A stretch of 64,000 nt of DNA from assembly GCA_934101625.1 (NCBI GenBank), contig CAKORV010000001.1:62001-126000 (forward strand), in the 5' to 3' direction. Below, piece after piece: positions 1-7,814 of the stretch. Position 1 is the stretch's first letter. Every line of letters begins with the position of its first letter. The notes under the pieces were generated by a model. It was not told where the DNA came from. It saw nothing but the letters and a program-made list of their open reading frames with translations, and made no database searches. The position numbers and the translations under genes were made by a program. Source of the DNA: an uncultured Bacilli bacterium (GTDB taxonomy: Bacteria > Bacillota_I > Bacilli_A > RF39 > UBA660).

Positions 1-183
1 GAATATTACAAAACTAATAACCTTAGGGTTAAGTTTGATAAAATGCCACCAAGTTGGGTTATTGATGGAGAAGAGTATACACATCATACAAAAGAATTTG
101 AGTTTAAAATAAATAAAGAAATTAAGATGTTACTTCCTAAAAAAAATATAGTTAAATTATTTAATGAAATGGAAGAAGAATAG
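1..183 (+). CDS. C-terminal end of a diacylglycerol/lipid kinase-like protein (5' end outside window)
   Basis: An open frame runs from the window edge to TAG at 181-183, giving 60 residues. It contains LRVKFDKMPPSWVIDGEEY and ends LLPKKNIVKLFNEMEEE. A hydrophobic stretch followed by a lone xxDGE motif and a basic 'LLPK' end is typical of the C-terminal beta-sandwich of YegS/DgkB-type lipid kinases, which phosphorylate diacylglycerol. The phosphatidylserine decarboxylase gene follows immediately, and the last codons overlap a possible upstream start of it, so the two are probably one lipid operon. The family call rests on the tail and on context only. Confidence 0.55.
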   Translation, partial: EYYKTNNLRVKFDKMPPSWVIDGEEYTHHTKEFEFKINKEIKMLLPKKNIVKLFNEMEEE

Positions 184-190
184 GATATTT

Positions 191-1054
191 ATGAAGTATG
201 GAGTAAGAGATAGATTAGGTAATGAGTGGTATATTAAAGAATCTAATGTTGTTAGGTTCTTTTATGGTACTATAATTGGTAGATTAATTGTTAGGATATT
301 TAGTATACCTTTATTTTCTAAAATAATGGGATTGTTTTTAGATAGTAAGTTATCTAAGTTTAAAATTAAATCTTTTATTAAAAAGAATAATATTGATATG
401 AGTTTGTATAAAGAAAAAGATTATAAATCATTTAATGATTTCTTTACTAGAGAAATTAAAAATATAGATTATTCTAAAAATAAAGATGATTTTATTAGTC
501 CATGTAGTTCTAAATTAAGTGTATATGATATTAATGAAGAGGGACTATATAAGATAAAAAATAGTTATTACAGAATAAAAGATTTAGTTAATAATAATTT
601 TATTTATAAAGAATTTATTGGTGGTAAGTTGTTAATATTTAGATTAGAAGCAACTGATTATCATAGATATATTTATATAGATAATGGTAGTAAAGAAAAA
701 AATGTGTTTGTACCTGGTATACTAAATACAGTTAGGCCTATTGTTTTAAAACATTTTAATATTTATAAACAAAATTCTAGAGAATATACTATTATGCATA
801 CTGATAATTTTGATGATGTTATACAAATTGAAGTTGGAGCTATAATGGTTGGTAAAATAAATAATAAACATGAAGAATATACATTTAAAAAAGGTGAAGA
901 AAAGGGTATGTTTGAGTTTGGAGGTTCTACTATTGTTCTTATGATAAAAAAAGATATTGTTGATTTAGATAGTGATATAATTAAAAATAGTAGTGATGGC
1001 TTTGAAACTAAAGTAAGTGTTGGAGAATCTATTGGTAAAAGAAAGAAACATTAG
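191..1054 (+). CDS. psd: Phosphatidylserine decarboxylase proenzyme
   Basis: Converts phosphatidylserine to phosphatidylethanolamine at the membrane. About 287 residues if started at ATG 191 (KYGVRDRLGNEWY matches the family's usual beginning); an in-frame ATG at 164 lies inside the preceding gene and is less likely. Visible motifs: FNDFFTREI in the N-terminal third, the ATDYHR histidine motif near the middle, and EFGGSTIVLM near residue 245, where the GGST serine is the self-cleavage site that becomes the pyruvoyl group. The gene lies next to lipid kinase and PAP2 genes, and the window also holds the phosphatidylserine synthase (21.7 kb), so the PS-to-PE route is complete. Its stop overlaps the stop of the convergent PAP2 gene by three to four bases. 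Confidence 0.93.
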   Translation: MKYGVRDRLGNEWYIKESNVVRFFYGTIIGRLIVRIFSIPLFSKIMGLFLDSKLSKFKIKSFIKKNNIDMSLYKEKDYKSFNDFFTREIKNIDYSKNKDDFISPCSSKLSVYDINEEGLYKIKNSYYRIKDLVNNNFIYKEFIGGKLLIFRLEATDYHRYIYIDNGSKEKNVFVPGILNTVRPIVLKHFNIYKQNSREYTIMHTDNFDDVIQIEVGAIMVGKINNKHEEYTFKKGEEKGMFEFGGSTIVLMIKKDIVDLDSDIIKNSSDGFETKVSVGESIGKRKKH

Positions 1055-1680
1055 AATAAAAAATTTAATGTTTCTTTTAATTTGGGATAAAATTGTTTAA
1101 CTATTAGAATTATTAAAGTTGAATAAATAAATGCAAATATTACATCTATTGGTAAATGTTGTTTAGTGAATAAAGTAGATAATATAATTAATATTAAATA
1201 TGAAGTAGATAATATTTTGGTTAATGGTTTAATATTAGTTTTATTTAAATAATATATTAATATAAAACATACTAAACAGTGTTCTGATGGTAAACAATTA
1301 GTAGGATTATCTAACTTGTAAGTTAGGTTTACTACCCAGTCGGTTATAGATTTTACTTCAAATGTTGGTCTTATAATAGCGCTTGGATAAATAATAAAAG
1401 TTAAGTTAGATAATATAAATCCAAATGCTAAAGTATATATTAATTTTTTATATACATCTTTATTATCTTTAAATATCAAATATGATAAAAAGAATACAAA
1501 AGGGTACCAACTATGATAAATATAAATAAAATATTTAATAAATGGTACATTTAAATTAGTATCTAAAAAATGATATTTAGTTAAAGATAAATTAATAATA
1601 AAATATACTATTGCTTGAATAATTAAAACTAAACTAATAGATTTAACATATTCTTTGTTATTTTTTATAAAGTTTTTCAT
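1051..1680 (-). CDS. PAP2-superfamily membrane phosphatase
   Basis: A 209-residue membrane protein with about six hydrophobic segments. The catalytic parts of the PAP2 (type 2 phosphatidic acid phosphatase) family are visible: NCLPSEH in the middle (PSxH motif, nucleophile-assisting His) and STLFTKQHLPIDV later (SxxxxHxxxD motif). Family members dephosphorylate lipid phosphates such as phosphatidate or undecaprenyl pyrophosphate. The tight convergent arrangement with psd and its lipid neighbours suggests lipid or lipid-carrier recycling; the actual substrate cannot be read from sequence. Starts at ATG 1680 with GGTGAAAAT just upstream. Confidence 0.85.
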   Translation of the reverse strand: MKNFIKNNKEYVKSISLVLIIQAIVYFIINLSLTKYHFLDTNLNVPFIKYFIYIYHSWYPFVFFLSYLIFKDNKDVYKKLIYTLAFGFILSNLTFIIYPSAIIRPTFEVKSITDWVVNLTYKLDNPTNCLPSEHCLVCFILIYYLNKTNIKPLTKILSTSYLILIILSTLFTKQHLPIDVIFAFIYSTLIILIVKQFYPKLKETLNFLF

Positions 1681-1798
1681 ATTTTCACCTATTTAATTAT
1701 ACTATAGATATATAAGATATTGTTAGACATTTTTAATAAATATGTTGTTTTTAGTAATAAATTACTTATATTTTAAATATTATTTCTTAAGGAGGAAT

Positions 1799-3031
1799 AT
1801 GAAAAAGATATTTAAATATTATAAGAATTCATTTATTTTATTATTATTTATTTTAATTGGTACTATTTTAGGGTTAGTTTTTAAAGAAAATATTAGCTTT
1901 TTAAAACCATTTGGTGATTTATTTATAAATATGCTTATGGTTATTATAGTACCACTTATATTTTTAACTATTTCAACTAGTATTGGTAAATTAAAGTCCC
2001 CTAAAAGAGTAGGGAAAGTTATAAGTAGTATTATATTAGTATTTATTTTTACTTCATTAATTAGTGTGGTTGTAGGAATTATATTTAGTAGAATACAACT
2101 TGTTAATTTGAATGATACTGATAGTATATTAAATAAAATTAGTGGTGAAATTGTTAAAAAAGATGAAGTTAATTTAATAGAAAGAACTGTTAATACTTTA
2201 ACAACAGATGATTTTGTTAATTTATTAAGTAAAGATAATATTATTGCATTAATAGTAGTTTCTGTTATTACTGGTGTAGGTATTATTTTATCTAAAGAAA
2301 AGGGGATTAAGGCATTAGAAGTATTAGATAGTTTTAATGAAATATTAAAAAGCATATTAAATATTATTATGTATTATGCTCCGATAGGATTAGGGTGTTA
2401 TTTTGCTAACTTCGTTGGAACATTTGGTTCTAGTATAGCAGTGGGGTATTTAAAAACATTCATCATTTATTTAATCGTTTCATTATTTATTTACTTTGTT
2501 GTTTATTCAATTTATGTTTATATTGCTGGTGGTAAAAAGTGTTTAAAACTGTATTGGAAAAATATTATACCTGTAACTTTAACAGCTTTAAGTACATGTA
2601 GTTCTGCGGCTTCTATACCGACTAATATTAAAGCAAGTGAAAGTCTAGGTGTAAGTGAAGATATTGCTAATACTACCATACCTTTGGGAAGTTCTTTTCA
2701 TAAAGATGGATCTATAGTAGGTAGTGTATTTAAGATAATGTTTTTAGCTTATTTGTTTAATATAGATGTTGGTGTTGGTAAACTTTTAATAGTTAGTTTA
2801 ATAGTTTCACTTTTGGTAACTGGTATACCTATTGGTGGTGGTACAATATCTGAAATGCTTATTTTGACTTTAATGGGTTATCCTTTATATGCACTCCCTA
2901 TATTAACTTTAATTGCAACAATTATAGATGCACCGGCGACAGTTTTAAATGTAGTAGGTGATACTGCTAGTAGTGTAATGGTATCTAGAATAGTAGATGG
3001 TAAAAATCACTTAAACAAAAAAGACCTTTAA
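1799..3031 (+). CDS. Dicarboxylate/amino acid:cation symporter (DAACS/GltP family)
   Basis: About 410 residues, mostly membrane helices. Start chosen at ATG 1799 because a full AAGGAGG precedes it at 1789-1795; the longer frame from 1742 has no ribosome site. Family signatures: the serine-rich loop STCSSAASIPTNI, PLGSSFHKDGS, the glycine-rich PIGGGTISEM, and IDAPATVLNVVGDT, corresponding to the substrate and Na+ binding NxxGD region of glutamate/serine transporters. It imports an amino acid or dicarboxylate driven by Na+ or H+; which one cannot be decided. The stop codon sits in the loop of a bidirectional terminator. Confidence 0.9.
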   Translation: MKKIFKYYKNSFILLLFILIGTILGLVFKENISFLKPFGDLFINMLMVIIVPLIFLTISTSIGKLKSPKRVGKVISSIILVFIFTSLISVVVGIIFSRIQLVNLNDTDSILNKISGEIVKKDEVNLIERTVNTLTTDDFVNLLSKDNIIALIVVSVITGVGIILSKEKGIKALEVLDSFNEILKSILNIIMYYAPIGLGCYFANFVGTFGSSIAVGYLKTFIIYLIVSLFIYFVVYSIYVYIAGGKKCLKLYWKNIIPVTLTALSTCSSAASIPTNIKASESLGVSEDIANTTIPLGSSFHKDGSIVGSVFKIMFLAYLFNIDVGVGKLLIVSLIVSLLVTGIPIGGGTISEMLILTLMGYPLYALPILTLIATIIDAPATVLNVVGDTASSVMVSRIVDGKNHLNKKDL

Positions 3032-3041
3032 TTGGTCTTTT
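3019..3041. terminator. Bidirectional intrinsic terminator holding both stop codons
   Basis: Perfect inverted repeat AAAAGACC (3019-3026) and GGTCTTTT (3034-3041) around the loop TTTAATT. The loop contains TAA for the plus-strand transporter (3029-3031) and, on the other strand, TAA for the minus-strand membrane protein (3028-3030). T-rich tracts lie on both sides. Confidence 0.85.
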
Positions 3042-3501
3042 CTTCTTTATCTTTATTAACTATTTTGTTTAAATCACTACTTACTTCAGATGTATTTTTC
3101 CATATCATAATCATCATTAAACTAAATTCAAATATAAGTCTTGCAATAATATTACCTACAATTAGTATTAATAAGAATGCCCAGAAACTTAATTTAATTA
3201 ATCCAAATGAATAGATAGTAATGTAAACTGCTACAAATAAATAACCAAATTTTAGTAAATTTTCAATAAAAATTCTCTTGAAATTTAAGAATTCTTTTAA
3301 CCAATTTACAAATTTTTGTGCATAAGTTTTACCTGATTTAACAAATCCAAAATAAGCTACTAATGAAATGATTAGTGCTAAAATAAGTGCCACTGTTCCG
3401 AATGTTTGACTTGGCCCAGTACTCATTGATTCAAATGGATTACCACTAATTAAACTCGTTTCATAATCATCATAATAGTCATCATAACCAGTTATTCTCA
3501 T
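3028..3501 (-). CDS. DUF4282-like small membrane protein
   Basis: About 157 residues from ATG 3501 (preceded by GAAGGGAAG); the longer frame from 3522 adds residues without a better site. An acidic, Tyr-rich N-terminus (DDYYDDYET) is followed by a hydrophobic segment, an amphipathic basic stretch, two further membrane segments (YLFVAVYITIYS and FWAFLLILIVGNIIA) and a charged tail. The two-helix core with RLIFEFSLMMI resembles DUF4282 proteins of unknown function. No catalytic residues are apparent. Confidence 0.6.
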   Translation of the reverse strand: MRITGYDDYYDDYETSLISGNPFESMSTGPSQTFGTVALILALIISLVAYFGFVKSGKTYAQKFVNWLKEFLNFKRIFIENLLKFGYLFVAVYITIYSFGLIKLSFWAFLLILIVGNIIARLIFEFSLMMIMIWKNTSEVSSDLNKIVNKDKEEKTN

Positions 3502-3585
3502 AATTATCTTCCCTTCAATCACATATTCTAATTAAATTTTATATGTTAGAAGGGTATTATGTCAATATAAAAAATAAAGAAAAAG

Positions 3586-3601
3586 CACTCTTTACAGAGT
3601 G
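3586..3601 (-). terminator. Intrinsic terminator of the six-gene peptidase operon
   Basis: Stem CACTCT/AGAGTG with a four-base loop, read on the minus strand and followed by CTTTTTCTTTATTTTTT. The stop codon of the last gene (3592-3594) lies in the loop. Confidence 0.8.
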
Positions 3602-3906
3602 TAATCTTTTTTGTTGGTTAAATCAATAAATGCAATATCTTTAAAAGAGCCATCTTCAGCTTTTTTATAAATAATACCTGCTTTACATTTACATAAAGTT
3701 ATTTCACTTTCTAGTACTTCATATGCATTATTATATTCGTAGTTTTCTGTTGGATATTCAACAAATGCCATATATGTTTTTCTTGCGAAATAGCCCTTTA
3801 TCCCGTTTTTATGTAATAGTAACATTACATAGTCCATAGTAGGAAGATATTCTTTGTCGTAATCATTTAATCCATTTATTAAATAATCATCAAATTTTTC
3901 TTTCAT
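3592..3906 (-). CDS. Hypothetical protein, last gene of the peptidase operon
   Basis: 104 residues starting MKEKFDDYLINGLNDYD, with a CKCKAG motif near residue 73. No family recognised; no signal peptide or membrane segment. It starts 12 bases after the 127-residue gene upstream and ends inside a terminator hairpin, so it is clearly the last member of the operon running from 7114. The start ATG 3906 has the site AAGGATGATTAAAT just upstream. Confidence 0.7.
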   Translation of the reverse strand: MKEKFDDYLINGLNDYDKEYLPTMDYVMLLLHKNGIKGYFARKTYMAFVEYPTENYEYNNAYEVLESEITLCKCKAGIIYKKAEDGSFKDIAFIDLTNKKDYTL

Positions 3907-3918
3907 ATTTAATCATCC

Positions 3919-4302
3919 TTATCTACATAATTTTTTTGAATAATCTTCATTGTAACAAATTTCATCACTAAGAATTAAATTTTTAACTAATTCTAAATCT
4001 TTTTTGCTCATTAAATTTAAAATTAATTTTTGTTCAGTCAAAGATAATTCTTTTAGCCATTTCACTGAGAATGTTCTGTCTAGTTCATGCCATGGATGTT
4101 CATCATTTATTTCTCTAGCATAAACGTGTTCTCCATCTTCATCTGTAATTTGATGGCTATGTTCTGAGCCGTCTGCTGATACATTATAAATATGGTATTG
4201 CAATTCTCCATTATCTAACACAAATGTGTCGGTTATTGCTCTATCACCATTTTCATATGTGTCTGTTTCTCTACATAAAAATCTGCCATTATTTTTACTC
4301 AT
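3919..4302 (-). CDS. Hypothetical acidic protein in the peptidase operon
   Basis: 127 residues, starting at ATG 4302 with a strong AAAGGAGGAAAAAT site. The N-terminal half is rich in short beta-like stretches and in charged or aromatic residues (NGELQYHIYNVSADG, EDGEHVYAREI). The C-terminal half is helical (LTEQKLILNLMSKKDLELVKNL) and ends in KKLCR. No family recognised and no export signal. It lies between an HExxH protein and a 104-residue unknown in one transcription unit. Confidence 0.7.
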   Translation of the reverse strand: MSKNNGRFLCRETDTYENGDRAITDTFVLDNGELQYHIYNVSADGSEHSHQITDEDGEHVYAREINDEHPWHELDRTFSVKWLKELSLTEQKLILNLMSKKDLELVKNLILSDEICYNEDYSKKLCR

Positions 4303-4349
4303 ATATTTTTCCTCCTTTCATTTTTATTTAAAATCATATTATTATGATT

Positions 4350-5111
4350 TTAAAAACCAATTTTTCTAAAAATATTCGTGTTTGGAACAATACTAGTTTT
4401 TAATCCATAAAGTATTTTATTATCTAAGTCAATTTGTTGAGAACTAAAATCTAAAAAAATGCTTGTAAAATTATTTAAAATTTTTAATGGATAAAAATTA
4501 TTTTGGTATCCTAATGCTAAATAATAATTTAAATTATCTTTTGCTATACTAATGGCTTGCTTATTTAAATAAAAGTTTTTTAAATAAAAATCATTTAGTA
4601 ACTTAGAACTTTCAATATTTGCTTCTCTTTCATCTGGAATAAAATAATGAGCATTTTTATTATAGCAATTACTTTTTTTGAATTGTAATGATAATTTTTT
4701 TGCAAGTGCTATTAGTGATTTATTATCATTATACATACATTTATATTGTATTGCGTGGAATATTTCGTGAAATAATATTGTATAATACTCTACTAAGAAT
4801 GATTCATCACTTATAAATCCTAATTTATATGCTGTAATTAAATGTCCAATGTTTATAATTAGTATTCTTTTTTCGTAATTATATAATCCTCCAGGTATAT
4901 TGTTTTCGTAAAGAATTTTAATATTCTTTATGTAATCAAGTAATTGCAGATTTGAAATTAGTTCAATAATTAAGTCATAGTTTTTTTTTGAAAATAAATT
5001 TTTGTCTAAGTTGGTTTTTAAATAATTCCAATAGTTTAGTAATAATTTGTTCAAACTATCATTTAAAATATAATAATGTGAATTATTAGTAAAATTTAAA
5101 TTTGTTTCCAT
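4350..5111 (-). CDS. Putative zinc metallopeptidase-like protein (HEIFH)
   Basis: About 253 residues from ATG 5111, chosen because CGAGAGGTAATT lies just before it; the frame extends to 5162 but without a site and into the upstream gene. The only recognisable motif is LFHEIFHAIQYK near residue 115, an HExxH zinc-binding/catalytic motif. A second conserved-looking segment, FIPDEREANIES about 45 residues later, could supply the third ligand (Glu). No signal peptide, so probably cytoplasmic. It may be a peptidase or a structural relative that lost activity. Confidence 0.65.
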   Translation of the reverse strand: METNLNFTNNSHYYILNDSLNKLLLNYWNYLKTNLDKNLFSKKNYDLIIELISNLQLLDYIKNIKILYENNIPGGLYNYEKRILIINIGHLITAYKLGFISDESFLVEYYTILFHEIFHAIQYKCMYNDNKSLIALAKKLSLQFKKSNCYNKNAHYFIPDEREANIESSKLLNDFYLKNFYLNKQAISIAKDNLNYYLALGYQNNFYPLKILNNFTSIFLDFSSQQIDLDNKILYGLKTSIVPNTNIFRKIGF

Positions 5112-5158
5112 AATTACCTCTCGAATTAAGGCTATATTAACATAAACTTTAAAATGCG

Positions 5159-5746
5159 TCAAACATTTTCTTTAATTTTGTTAATTAAAACACATTCTCT
5201 ATTGTAAACTGAACCTAATGAAAAATCCTTTTTTGTTTCACTAAATACTCTTTCTATAGCTATTCTTCTATTGTAATCAAATGGTTTATTAAATATCATT
5301 TTAACAGAATTATCATTATCATGCTCATTTCTATCTAAATAGTATGGGTCAAATATATAAACATAATTTTTAGTTATTTTAGTTATAATTACATAATGTT
5401 CACATTCTTGATAACATCTTATAAAAACTACACCATCATTATTTATATATTCTTTCATTTTTTCTAAAGTAATTTGTTCTTTTTCTAGTCTTATACACTT
5501 AACATTAAAATTGTTTTCATTAGTATAATTTGTTATCCACTTTGTTAATTTTTTTATTGCCTCTCTACTAGTTCCGCCTTGTCCAAGATTGCCTTTATCA
5601 TCATAGCAGTCCAATGTGTATTTAAATATCGATTTAACTAATAAAGCTGGTATTTCTTCTCTTTCAAATAAGTAACTAAATGCATTTAAAAGCGATACTG
5701 TTCCACAATCAAATTCTGTTACTTGAAATCTTAATGGTATTTTCAT
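5159..5746 (-). CDS. C39-like / papain-fold cysteine peptidase
   Basis: 195 residues. The catalytic layout of a C39-like cysteine peptidase is visible: FQVTEFDCGTVSLLNAF near the N-terminus (Gln and Cys14), HYVIITKI near residue 117 (His), and IFDPYYLD about 15 residues later (Asp). There is no ABC transporter or membrane part, so this is a free-standing, probably cytoplasmic enzyme. It may cleave a peptide or amide, or act as an acyl- or peptidyl-transferase as some C39-like enzymes do. It is sandwiched between two HExxH proteins with gaps of 9 and about 47 bases. Confidence 0.7.
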   Translation of the reverse strand: MKIPLRFQVTEFDCGTVSLLNAFSYLFEREEIPALLVKSIFKYTLDCYDDKGNLGQGGTSREAIKKLTKWITNYTNENNFNVKCIRLEKEQITLEKMKEYINNDGVVFIRCYQECEHYVIITKITKNYVYIFDPYYLDRNEHDNDNSVKMIFNKPFDYNRRIAIERVFSETKKDFSLGSVYNRECVLINKIKENV

Positions 5747-5755
5747 AAATTCTCC

Positions 5756-6622
5756 TTATAAAATTTTACTTTTCAATATTTCACTTGTAAAATCATATGT
5801 TTCTTCACATAATTTATTAAGTCTTTCATTATGTGCTTTTCTTTTTTCGGGTGTGTTAACTTCATCCCAAGGTGCATACATTGCATTGACTAATGTATCT
5901 AAATTTTCACATATTATTTTTGCATTTTCCTCTCCTAAGTATTCAATCCAATCATTATCTTCTTTAAATTGTGCTCTAAATAATAGTTTTTTTAGTTCAT
6001 CATTTTGTAATAACAATTCAGCAATTCTACTGGCTCTACCATAGCTCTTTATTTGATACTCTCCTGTTATTAACTCGCATATTTTTGCAGTAGTAACTGA
6101 ATTTAATGCTTCTTCGATACCTAACATACTTGTTTCTTTTACCTCTATTTTACCATTTTCTATATCACATATATCTTTATTTAAACCAGTTGAATCATAT
6201 ACTTTACCATTTATAAGTTTTTCTTTTTTATATCCTTTAATAGCGTGACATAGTTCATGTACAATTGTATCGAGTTTGTTATTGTCTAAAACAAATTCTT
6301 TTTTATATGGAGTTCTTATATATACAATTGATTTTGATTCTAAGCCTTTATCTGTAATTTTTATATTTTTATGATAGAAAGCACCACCTGTTGTTGGTAT
6401 TTGCCATTTTTCCTGTGTGTTAAAGTAAGTATTTAAATAATCTTGCATATTCTCGGTAGGTCCTTGTATATGTATTTCACATTCATTAATAGTGCTCAAA
6501 ATCATTTCAGTATGTTCTTCTCCATATACTTTAATAATCGCAGGTATAACAGAATTTAACAACCTTATCATATCATCAGAATAGTTAAATTTTATTTTTA
6601 AATTATCTAAATAGTTTTCCAT
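5756..6622 (-). CDS. Putative metallopeptidase-like protein (HELCH)
   Basis: 288 residues. The motif TIVHELCHAIKGYKK near residue 122 is a HExxH metal-binding motif. Downstream, GIEEALNSVTTAKI supplies an EE pair at the distance expected for a third ligand. No export signal. It begins 9 bases after the isochorismatase-like gene and is followed 9 bases later by the C39-like gene. It is not clearly homologous to the other HExxH protein in the operon. Substrate unknown. Confidence 0.65.
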   Translation of the reverse strand: MENYLDNLKIKFNYSDDMIRLLNSVIPAIIKVYGEEHTEMILSTINECEIHIQGPTENMQDYLNTYFNTQEKWQIPTTGGAFYHKNIKITDKGLESKSIVYIRTPYKKEFVLDNNKLDTIVHELCHAIKGYKKEKLINGKVYDSTGLNKDICDIENGKIEVKETSMLGIEEALNSVTTAKICELITGEYQIKSYGRASRIAELLLQNDELKKLLFRAQFKEDNDWIEYLGEENAKIICENLDTLVNAMYAPWDEVNTPEKRKAHNERLNKLCEETYDFTSEILKSKIL

Positions 6623-6631
6623 AGTTAACTC

Positions 6632-7114
6632 CTAAATTATATTATTTTTTCCTATTAATTTTTCAAGAAGTTTTAATGCATAATTATGATAATCTATTCC
6701 AGAGTGACTCATACATAAATCTTTTAATATTTTAACATCTAAATTATAATCAAAAAGGTCTAATGCTGTTTTTAAAACACAAGCATCTGTATCAATCCCA
6801 CATAAATAGATTGTATTTATATTATTAATTTTTATATATTCTTTTAGTTCTTCAGTTAATGCTGTATATGTTTTCTTAGTAAATATTTTATAATTATCAG
6901 TGTTTAGAACAATTTCTCTATCTTCATCTTCTACACATCCTATATAATTTAATTTATTATAAAAATTATTATCAAGTTCATTTATAAATTTAGTAAAGCA
7001 TACATAATCTAAAGTATTTGTTTCAATATAATCTTTTATTTTATCAGGTATATCTTTTGTATTTTCATTTATAAAATTATTTTGTAAATCTATAATTAAT
7101 AACATATTTTTCAT
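6632..7114 (-). CDS. Isochorismatase-family cysteine hydrolase
   Basis: About 160 residues starting at ATG 7114, placed seven bases after AGGTGA; a GTG at 7123 lies inside that site. The catalytic triad of the family is visible: Asp in MLLIIDLQNNF, Lys in FTKKTYTAL, and Cys in LCGIDTDACVLKTA. Members hydrolyse amides such as nicotinamide, ureidoacrylate or biuret; the precise substrate is not evident. It is the first gene of the six-gene minus-strand operon. Confidence 0.85.
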   Translation of the reverse strand: MKNMLLIIDLQNNFINENTKDIPDKIKDYIETNTLDYVCFTKFINELDNNFYNKLNYIGCVEDEDREIVLNTDNYKIFTKKTYTALTEELKEYIKINNINTIYLCGIDTDACVLKTALDLFDYNLDVKILKDLCMSHSGIDYHNYALKLLEKLIGKNNII

Positions 7115-7246
7115 ATCATTCACCTAACTTATTTATATCATCAGTTATTTGTTTAGTCAAATTATATTGGTATTATTGTGTAAAGTAAATTGTTCTTTTA
7201 TTTAATTATTAAGATTAAAATAAAAGACTTTTTAATATAACTTTGA

Positions 7247-7252
7247 TATAAT
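7247..7252 (+). promoter_or_regulatory. Probable -10 element of the glycopolymer locus
   Basis: TATAAT within TTTGATATAAT (7242-7252), followed by AGGTGATAAAGTG at the first gene. The same 11-mer occurs at 13,642, 28,246 and 49,432. Confidence 0.55.
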
Positions 7253-7274
7253 TGTTTTAGGTTTAGGTGATAAA

Positions 7275-7814
7275 GTGAAAAGTTATGTTAAAAAACAATT
7301 TATTAGATTTAGAGTTTATTTAATATTTGATGCTTATAAAAGAACTAAGTATATAGTTAAAAAGAATATTTTTTATAGTGTAGGTGATAATTTCTTTTTT
7401 CAACCAAGAAAGTTACCAAGTGATGCTAAAATGATTAGTTTTGGTAATAATGTTACAGTTGCTAGTGATGTAACTTTTATAAATCATGATATTATACATA
7501 ATGTTTTAAATAATATGGGATATAATAAATATTATCCTTATTATTTGAGACCTATTAAAGTTGGAGATAATGTATTTATAGGGTCCAATAGTGTGATTCT
7601 ACCAAATATTAAAATAGGAAATAATGTTATCATTGGTTCTGGAAGTGTAGTTACAAAAGATATACCTGATAATACTGTCGTGGGTGGAAATCCTGCTAAG
7701 AAGATATGTACTTTTGATGAATATGTTTCTAAAAGAGAGAAAACTTATACTAATGATATTATAGAAGTAGATAATTTATGGAGAATGTTTAATGATGAAA
7801 AAGATAATAAATAA
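7275..7814 (+). CDS. Hexapeptide-repeat acyltransferase (CatB/maltose O-acetyltransferase type)
   Basis: 179 residues starting with GTG 7275, five bases after AGGTGAT. The C-terminal half shows the left-handed beta-helix repeats (VGDNVFIGSNSVILPNI, IGNNVIIGSGSVV) and the closing VVGGNPAKKI typical of acetyl-CoA-dependent O-acetyltransferases. It is the first gene of the glycopolymer locus, so O-acetylation of a surface glycan is likely. Acceptor unknown. Confidence 0.85.
   Translation: MKSYVKKQFIRFRVYLIFDAYKRTKYIVKKNIFYSVGDNFFFQPRKLPSDAKMISFGNNVTVASDVTFINHDIIHNVLNNMGYNKYYPYYLRPIKVGDNVFIGSNSVILPNIKIGNNVIIGSGSVVTKDIPDNTVVGGNPAKKICTFDEYVSKREKTYTNDIIEVDNLWRMFNDEKDNK

Noticed and set aside
1819..2355. 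Long minus-strand ORF inside the DAACS gene
   Set aside because: Shadow of the transporter; no ribosome site, and the plus frame has clear family motifs.
5159..5746. C39-like peptidase as the exporter protease for the GG-leader peptide
   Set aside because: It lacks the ABC and membrane domains of GG-peptide exporters and lies 23 kb away in an unrelated operon.
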